Assembly (NCBI GenBank): GCA_017632825.1
Contig: JAGBQP010000057.1
Span: 1 to 12,099 of the forward strand
Source of the DNA: Prevotella sp.
Lineage (GTDB): Bacteria; Bacteroidota; Bacteroidia; Bacteroidales; Bacteroidaceae
Length of the DNA: 12,099 nt
Direction of reading: 5' to 3'
Positions 7,047 through 12,099 of this stretch are shown one piece after another. Position numbers and translations under genes: made by a program. The notes beneath the pieces were generated by a model, which searched no databases, was not told where the DNA came from, and saw only the letters and a program-made list of their open reading frames with translations. Numbering within the stretch: the stretch's first letter is position 1; every line of letters begins with the position of its first letter.

Positions 7047-9476
7047 TCAGAACTTCTTTCTGAGTGTCAGCACGTTCTTTCCGTCCACACGCTCGTAGTT
7101 GATACTGTCCATAATCTTTCTGACGAGATGAATGCCCAGTCCTCCGATGCCGCGTTCCTCGGCCGAGAGCGTTGTGTCCACCTCAGCCCTTGCCGTCGGG
7201 TCAAACGGTACGCCGGTATCGCTGATGACTATCTTCAGGCGCACGGCATTGGCCTGTGCCACAATGTTCACGTAGCCCGTTGTGCCTGGCGGATAGGCGT
7301 AGTTCATCACATTGACGACCGCCTCCTCAATGGCCAGGTTCATCTGCATCGTTGTGCTGGCGTCGAACTGCAGCGACTCGCATACCCAGTCAACAAACGA
7401 AGCCAGTTCGCCCACCTCCTGCACATTATTCGACAGAATTATGCTGCGTTGCAGTTTCACGTCGAGCTGGTGTTTGGTGTACTGAATGGCCAGCATGGTC
7501 AGGTCGTCGCTCTGTTCAGCCTCGCCCACGAACTGATGTACCGCCTCGGTTATGTGGTCCACAATGACCTCAGGCGCATGCTGCCCGTTAGCGTGGAGCA
7601 CGTTACACTCCTTCATGACACGTTCCTCTTTGAAGAGCTTGTGCGAAATGTCCTCAGCCTCTGTCAGACCGTCAGTATAGAGGAATATGGTTGTCTGCGG
7701 GTCAATCAGCGTTTCCTGCAAGGTATATTTCCATCCTGCCATCACGCCTACAGGAATGTTCGGGTCGCATGGCAGCATACCCACATTCTTGCCTATCAGT
7801 ATCGGCTGGTCGTGTCCGGCGTTGCAATAGCGCAGGCGTCCCGTGGGCAAGTCGAGCACACCCATGAAGATGGTCACGAACATACACGAGTCGTTACCCT
7901 CCGACATCATATCGTTCAGGTTGCTCACTATGCGGTCGGGCATGGCCTCACGCGCCGAAATTGTACGGAACATAGCGCGTATGACAGCCATCACCAACGA
8001 TGCCGGAACGCCCTTGCCCGACACATCGCCTATACAGAAGAACAGCTTCTCGTCGCGAATGTAGAAGTCAAACAAGTCGCCACCCACGGCCTTTGCCGGT
8101 GTCAGTCGTCCGAACACCTCAATGTCGTCTCGATCGGGATAAGGTGGGAAAATCTTGGGCAGCATCGACATCTGAATGTCGCGAGCCACCTTCAGTTCGC
8201 CCTCTATTCTACCCTTTTGGGCGTTCACCTCTTTCAGTTCGTCCATCTGTTTCACCAGCGACGTCTGCATCTGCTGGAACGAGTCGTGCAACCGTTTCAT
8301 CTCGTCCTTCGTTTTCACCTCTGGCAGTTTGCCCGTCAGGTTTCCGCTGGCTATCTCGTTGGCCGAGTTGGCAAAGCGCCATAACGGTTTCGTAACATAC
8401 TTGATGATGCGGTGACAGACAAAGAACAGCAGAATCAGACCAAGCAGCATGGTGCCGATAATCGAAAACGTAAAGGCACGTTTCGTTTCAAACAGCGATC
8501 TGGTGGGCACGATGGTGGCCATCGACCATCCCGTTCGTTCTATCGGAGCATAGGTTACCATGAACTTAACATCGTTGCGCTTGGTGAATGCCATGCCCGA
8601 CTTACCTTCCAGCATGGCATATCCTATGTTGTCATCGGTGCTGTCGTTCTCCGTTTCGAATGCAAAAGTAAAGTAGGTGTCGTTCAGAATACGCTCACGC
8701 AGCGGGTGCGAAATGTAGTTACCGCCGCGTCCCACGATAAAGGTATAGGCATGCTTGTAGAAGAACGATACGTCGAGATTGTTGACATCTATGTTTTCGT
8801 CCTTGATTTTCAGCACCTTCTGGTTGAAGTCTATGTCGTTAGCCATCACGAGCTCGGTCAGCCAGTCCAGCGACACGTCAGCCGTAATGATGGCATACAT
8901 TTTCCCTTGCTTGTCGTACAGTGGCCGCGAGTAGGTTGTCATCATCTGCTCGCCGCCGCCGCTGTCGTAGTAGGGTTCGCTCCAGTAGCTGTGATTCAGC
9001 AGTTTCGGAATCTGGTACCAGTCCATATAGTGATACTCATACTCCATGGTACCCAGCTGTTTGGTCTTGATGCTGTCGTTGATGAGCTTGTAGGCGTAGG
9101 GCGAGAATTGCACACCCTTCGACGGATAGTAGTTAGGCTCGAATGCCACCGCCGAGCCCACGATAAAGGGGTTCAGCTCCAGCAGACGTTTCACCACGTT
9201 ATACATCTCATCCGGTTGGTCAAGCACAGTCTCCACCTCGGGCACGGTATTTTCGACCGCCACCTCGATGCTTGTCAACATATTATTAATGTGCTGTTTG
9301 GAAATCTCCATTCGGCTCATTGTGTTCTCCATTGTTGCACTGACTACGGCCTCCTTGGTCACCCTCGATACGATGATGGTGATGATGGCAAAGGCCACCA
9401 GTACGGTCAGCATGACCCATAACGTCAGTCGAACGTAGATAGAACGTGAGGGTCTGAATATAGCTGGCATTCTCAT
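7047..9476 (-). CDS. Membrane sensor protein phosphatase: dCache-like, HAMP, SpoIIE/PP2C and RsbW-like ATPase domains
   Basis: This is an 809-residue inner-membrane protein. Helix 1 is at about 15-36. A periplasmic sensor (40-332) follows, with dCache-like features: WSEPYYD (165-171), TYSRPLYD, and IITADVSLDWL (196-206). Helix 2 is at 336-354, then a HAMP domain (355-408) and a coiled linker. The SpoIIE/PP2C phosphatase (430-667) keeps its metal residues: GGD (D467), GDVSGKG (D484), YTDG (D602) and SDDLT (D657, D658). The C-terminal GHKL ATPase (675-809) has an N-box EEAVVNVMN (N722), SDTG (D753) and GGLG (778-781), as in RsbW/SpoIIAB kinases. One protein may therefore both phosphorylate and dephosphorylate a STAS protein in response to a periplasmic signal. 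I chose the ATG at 9476 because it overlaps the upstream gene's stop as ATGA; the frame stays open to 9617, but that would put 47 residues without a signal-like start inside the neighbour. Confidence 0.93.
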   Translation of the reverse strand: MRMPAIFRPSRSIYVRLTLWVMLTVLVAFAIITIIVSRVTKEAVVSATMENTMSRMEISKQHINNMLTSIEVAVENTVPEVETVLDQPDEMYNVVKRLLELNPFIVGSAVAFEPNYYPSKGVQFSPYAYKLINDSIKTKQLGTMEYEYHYMDWYQIPKLLNHSYWSEPYYDSGGGEQMMTTYSRPLYDKQGKMYAIITADVSLDWLTELVMANDIDFNQKVLKIKDENIDVNNLDVSFFYKHAYTFIVGRGGNYISHPLRERILNDTYFTFAFETENDSTDDNIGYAMLEGKSGMAFTKRNDVKFMVTYAPIERTGWSMATIVPTRSLFETKRAFTFSIIGTMLLGLILLFFVCHRIIKYVTKPLWRFANSANEIASGNLTGKLPEVKTKDEMKRLHDSFQQMQTSLVKQMDELKEVNAQKGRIEGELKVARDIQMSMLPKIFPPYPDRDDIEVFGRLTPAKAVGGDLFDFYIRDEKLFFCIGDVSGKGVPASLVMAVIRAMFRTISAREAMPDRIVSNLNDMMSEGNDSCMFVTIFMGVLDLPTGRLRYCNAGHDQPILIGKNVGMLPCDPNIPVGVMAGWKYTLQETLIDPQTTIFLYTDGLTEAEDISHKLFKEERVMKECNVLHANGQHAPEVIVDHITEAVHQFVGEAEQSDDLTMLAIQYTKHQLDVKLQRSIILSNNVQEVGELASFVDWVCESLQFDASTTMQMNLAIEEAVVNVMNYAYPPGTTGYVNIVAQANAVRLKIVISDTGVPFDPTARAEVDTTLSAEERGIGGLGIHLVRKIMDSINYERVDGKNVLTLRKKF

Positions 9477-10426
9477 GGTCTTGTAAGTTGTTGATAAGTA
9501 ATGGGATGATTGGTGATGCCACCCTCTCTGAGCACTCTGTTCGCCAGTTGCACGCTTTTCTCGCTCAGCCGATAGGTGCGGCGTCCCGACTCTTTCTCGC
9601 TCAGCAGGTTGATACACTCATTCAGCATCCAGCGCTGCAAGATGTGGTTAGCAGCCACACCGTTCTGTCGCATGTAGAGCAGCACCAGCTCCAGCGCGTC
9701 ATCGGGGTGCGTGGCCACCCACTCCCACCCCTTCTGTGTGGCAGCGGCAAACTTGTCTATCTCGTCCTTGCGCTTCTTGTAGTAACTGGCATTCACATAG
9801 AGTCCGTCTTCGGGCACGTCGTAGCCCATATCGCTCATCCTCATCATGTGGTCGGGCTTGATGCGCTGTCCAGCTATTCTCAGCTGGAACAGTTCGTTGT
9901 AGCTCATGGCGAGCGTAGCATCGATGGCACCCGACACGAAGAGGTTGGTGTTCGACAGGAAAGGCACCCACTCCACGTTGAGCCTATATCGTCGGGCCAG
10001 GGCAAACAGCAGTTCCGACGACCCGTTTCTGAAGTGTCCAACGCGCATGCCGTTCAGGTCCTTTGCACTTCTCAGCGGATAGTGCGAAATAATAAGCTGA
10101 CTGTTCTGCTGGAAATACTGCAGGATGTTCACCAGGTGGCTGCCCTCGTCATTCAGTCTCATGGCCGTCACCAGCTGCAGCGACAGCAGCATGTTCTCCC
10201 CCTTTCTCACACGGTCGAACAGTGTTCCGCCAGCCCTTGCATGCTTGATTTGTACGTTCAGTCCCGCGTCTCGGTAATAACCGTTTGCCTCAGCCGCATA
10301 GTAGCCGGCAAACTGTGCCTGTGCCGACCAGTGGGGCACAAACACCAATGGCTCCTGAGCATGGAGTGTTCCGGTGACGAGCCACAGGAACAAGCACCAC
10401 AGCATCTTCGTTCTGTCCATTCTCAT
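9473..10426 (-). CDS. NMT1/THI5-like periplasmic binding protein without a transporter
   Basis: This 317-residue protein has a signal peptide (basic start, hydrophobic 8-20, likely cut after LHA at residue 23), so it is periplasmic. Residues 30-60 carry the family hallmark: PHWSAQAQF, GYYAAEANGYY, then GLNVQI. Also typical are GGTLFDRVRKGE (66-77), the DLNGMRVG stretch (123-130), and GAIDATLAMSYNE (166-178). Classical members bind thiamine precursors, nitrate/sulfonate-type or other small ligands for an ABC importer. Here no permease or ATPase gene adjoins. Instead the TGA overlaps the ATG of the sensor phosphatase by 4 bases, so the protein may serve as a ligand receptor that presents its ligand to the dCache domain of that protein. 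The ligand cannot be read from the sequence. M1 (10426) and M3 (10420) are both possible starts. The operon promoter is at 10494-10524. Confidence 0.9.
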   Translation of the reverse strand: MRMDRTKMLWCLFLWLVTGTLHAQEPLVFVPHWSAQAQFAGYYAAEANGYYRDAGLNVQIKHARAGGTLFDRVRKGENMLLSLQLVTAMRLNDEGSHLVNILQYFQQNSQLIISHYPLRSAKDLNGMRVGHFRNGSSELLFALARRYRLNVEWVPFLSNTNLFVSGAIDATLAMSYNELFQLRIAGQRIKPDHMMRMSDMGYDVPEDGLYVNASYYKKRKDEIDKFAAATQKGWEWVATHPDDALELVLLYMRQNGVAANHILQRWMLNECINLLSEKESGRRTYRLSEKSVQLANRVLREGGITNHPITYQQLTRP

Positions 10427-10465
10427 GTTGTGTTATTATCTGTTAGTATATAAGGTATAACAATT

Positions 10466-10479
10466 GCGAGCAGTCTCGC
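10466..10479 (-). promoter_or_regulatory. Small inverted repeat in the leader of the binding-protein operon
   Basis: GCGAG and CTCGC pair perfectly around the 4-base CAGT. The site lies just downstream of the predicted transcription start, 40 bases before the ATG. It could be a short RNA hairpin or half of an operator. It is short, so chance is possible. Confidence 0.35.
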
Positions 10480-10493
10480 CCTATATTTGATGG

Positions 10494-10524
10494 CAAAGAT
10501 ACGAAAAGTCGTGAACAATCCAAA
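10494..10524 (-). promoter_or_regulatory. Full Bacteroidetes-type promoter of the binding-protein/phosphatase operon
   Basis: Read on the minus strand, TTTG (10524-10521) is followed after exactly 19 bases by TATCTTTG (10501-10494). This is a complete match to the -33 TTTG / -7 TAnnTTTG consensus of the Bacteroidetes primary sigma factor. Transcription should start near 10487, giving a leader of about 60 bases. Confidence 0.75.
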
Positions 10525-10575
10525 AGAATTTATTCTTTTTTTATCAAGACGACACTACTTTCGTAATAATTTTCG

Positions 10576-10583
10576 TACCTTTG
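10576..10583 (+). promoter_or_regulatory. Candidate -7 element for the MFS transporter gene
   Basis: TACCTTTG fits TAnnTTTG exactly and ends 29 bases before the ATG at 10613. There is no TTTG at the -33 spacing; the nearest similar word is TTTC at 10559, which is too close. The 186-base gap 10427-10612 thus holds divergent promoters and no gene that I can see. Confidence 0.5.
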
Positions 10584-10612
10584 CAGGCAAAACCATAAAA
10601 AAAGCAACAAAA

Positions 10613-12099
10613 ATGTCACAAACAATTCAAAAAACGTTGCGCGACAGCGCCGCCATGCGCTGGACCGCTCTGCTGCTACTGGCTCTTGCTATGTTCTGCA
10701 GCTACATCTTCATGGACATCCTCTCACCCATCAAGGACCTGATGCAGGAGACCCGCGGCTGGGACTCCACCGCCTTTGGCACCATGCAGGGCTCTGAGGT
10801 GTTCCTCAACGTCTTCGCCTTCTTCCTCATCTTCGCCGGCATCATCCTCGACAAGATGGGTGTTCGCTTCACGGCAGTCCTTTCGGCAGCCGTTATGCTC
10901 ATCGGCGCCATCATCAAGTGGTACGCCATCAGCGATGCCTTCATGGGCAGCGGCCTCGAGACGTGGTTCACCAACAATCTCAACTACATTCCCCTGTTCG
11001 ACGAGCTCGGCGTCAGCCCCTTCTACGCTGGCATGCCCGCCTCGGCTAAGTTTGCCGCCTGCGGCTTCATGATTTTCGGCTGCGGCTGCGAGATGGCAGG
11101 CATTACCGTGAGCCGCGGTATTGTGAAGTGGTTCAAGGGCCGCGAGATGGCTCTGGCCATGGGCTCTGAGATGGCGCTGGCCCGTCTGGGTGTTGCCACC
11201 TGCATGATATTCTCACCGTTCTTTGCCCGTCTCGGCGGCGTTGTCAGCGTCAGCCGTTCAGTAGCCTTCGGTGTCGTGCTCATGTGCATTGCCCTCATCA
11301 TGACCATTGTCTATTTCGTGATGGACCAGAAGCTCGACGCCCAGACAGGCGAGGCCGAAGAGAAGGACGACCCGTTCAAGATTAGCGACCTCGGCAAGAT
11401 TCTTACCGACAGCGGTTTCTGGCTTGTAGCCCTGCTCTGCGTGCTCTACTATTCGGCCATCTTCCCCTTCCAGAAGTATGCCGTCAACATGCTGCAGTGC
11501 AACCTCACGCTGACCGCTCCAGCTGCCGACTCGTTCTGGGCACAGCCCGACGTCACCATCGTGCAGTACGTCATCATGCTCATTGTCGCTGCAGCCGGTT
11601 TTGCCAGCAACTTCCAGAAGAAGCCCCAGCTCAAGTACGGTCTGCTCGGCCTCTCCATTGCAGCCCTCATCACCTACTGCTACATGGGCTTCATGCGCCA
11701 GTCGGCAGAGTCCATCTTCGCCGTCTTCCCCCTGCTGGCCGTGCTCATCACCCCCATTCTCGGCAGCTATGTCGACCATAAGGGTAAGGCCGCATCTATG
11801 CTCATCTTAGGCTCGCTGCTGCTCATCGGCTGCCACCTGACGTTTGCCTTCATTCTGCCCCTGTTCAAGGGCTCAGCCGTTGGCGGCATCATCATTGCCT
11901 ACGTCACCATTCTCGTGCTCGGCTCCAGCTTCTCGCTTGTGCCTGCAAGTCTCTGGCCCTCAGTACCAAAGCTGGTCGATGCTAAAGTAATAGGTTCAGC
12001 CTACGCGCTCATCTTCTGGATTCAGAACATCGGTCTCTGGCTCTTCCCGCTGCTTATCGGCAAAGTGCTCGACGCCACCAACCCCGGCGTTACCGATCC
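10613..12099 (+). CDS. Major facilitator superfamily transporter, MFSD1-like, 3' end missing
   Basis: The frame opens at the ATG at 10613 (MSQTIQKTLRD) and stays open for 495 codons to the window edge. The product is an inner-membrane protein with about 12 hydrophobic helices; the last visible one is at about 463-483, so little is probably missing. The loop between helices 2 and 3 has the MFS signature GIILDKMGVR (76-85), and its echo in the second half is GSYVDHKGKA (384-393). The segment KGREMALAMGSEMALARLG (175-193) resembles the MFSD1 branch, whose animal members carry dipeptides; that assignment is from memory and the substrate is open. A loop of about 35 residues at 106-142 is longer than usual. 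Third codon positions are almost all C or G. It is transcribed divergently from the binding-protein operon, so a shared ligand is possible but unproven. The start is supported by the TACCTTTG element and by the A-rich leader. Confidence 0.88.
   Translation, partial: MSQTIQKTLRDSAAMRWTALLLLALAMFCSYIFMDILSPIKDLMQETRGWDSTAFGTMQGSEVFLNVFAFFLIFAGIILDKMGVRFTAVLSAAVMLIGAIIKWYAISDAFMGSGLETWFTNNLNYIPLFDELGVSPFYAGMPASAKFAACGFMIFGCGCEMAGITVSRGIVKWFKGREMALAMGSEMALARLGVATCMIFSPFFARLGGVVSVSRSVAFGVVLMCIALIMTIVYFVMDQKLDAQTGEAEEKDDPFKISDLGKILTDSGFWLVALLCVLYYSAIFPFQKYAVNMLQCNLTLTAPAADSFWAQPDVTIVQYVIMLIVAAAGFASNFQKKPQLKYGLLGLSIAALITYCYMGFMRQSAESIFAVFPLLAVLITPILGSYVDHKGKAASMLILGSLLLIGCHLTFAFILPLFKGSAVGGIIIAYVTILVLGSSFSLVPASLWPSVPKLVDAKVIGSAYALIFWIQNIGLWLFPLLIGKVLDATNPGVTD

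Noticed and set aside
7023..8384. 453-codon open frame on the plus strand opposite the phosphatase gene
   Set aside because: It is antisense to a gene with intact phosphatase and ATPase motifs. Its product is rich in His, Val, Arg and Leu, as expected from reading C/G-ending codons backwards, and shows no domain. The same applies to 8412-9422 and 9488-10453.
9474..9617. Longer start for the sensor phosphatase at 9617
   Set aside because: The extra 47 residues are polar, overlap the binding-protein gene by 145 bases and precede the hydrophobic helix. The ATGA overlap at 9473-9476 gives a much better start.

Overview
The window looks like chromosomal DNA of a Bacteroidales bacterium, most likely from the Prevotella group. 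The evidence is a DPP5-type peptidase close to the Porphyromonas enzyme, TAnnTTTG promoter elements with no Shine-Dalgarno sequences, a Bacteroidales-style lipoprotein, and coding DNA rich in C/G at third positions next to AT-rich gaps. The genus is an inference. I see no insertion sequence, integrase, tRNA, rRNA or CRISPR array.

Layout. (1) 1-1461, plus strand: the C-terminal two thirds of a secreted S9-family dipeptidyl peptidase (DPP5 type), cut by the left edge. (2) 1462-1646: a convergent gap with three copies of a 42-bp tandem repeat and a strong bidirectional terminator. (3) 3010 down to 1647, minus strand: a two-gene operon of a STAS-domain protein (anti-sigma-factor-antagonist type) and a single-domain RelA/SpoT-type nucleotide pyrophosphokinase, joined by an ATGA overlap. 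(4) 3011-3207: a divergent promoter region. (5) 3208-6948, plus strand: a large ABCG-like ATPase/permease with an unusual N-terminal extension and a very large loop before its last membrane helix, then an abundant-looking lipoprotein, closed by a second bidirectional terminator. (6) 10426 down to 7047, minus strand: a second two-gene operon, also joined by ATGA. It encodes an NMT1/THI5-like periplasmic binding protein and a membrane sensor with dCache-like, HAMP, SpoIIE/PP2C phosphatase and RsbW-like ATPase domains. A full TTTG-N19-TAnnTTTG promoter precedes it. (7) 10613 to the right edge, plus strand: an MFS transporter with the 3' end missing.

How the genes may work together. The window holds both halves of a partner-switching circuit: a STAS protein with a recognisable phospho-acceptor serine, and a phosphatase that carries its own RsbW-like kinase domain. 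No sigma factor is visible. The gene translationally coupled to the STAS protein is a (p)ppGpp-synthetase-like enzyme, and the gene translationally coupled to the phosphatase is a ligand-binding protein without a transporter. A testable model is: periplasmic ligand, binding protein, dCache sensor, STAS phosphorylation state, then alarmone (or related) synthesis. Each domain is well supported by motifs. The links between the two operons are inference.
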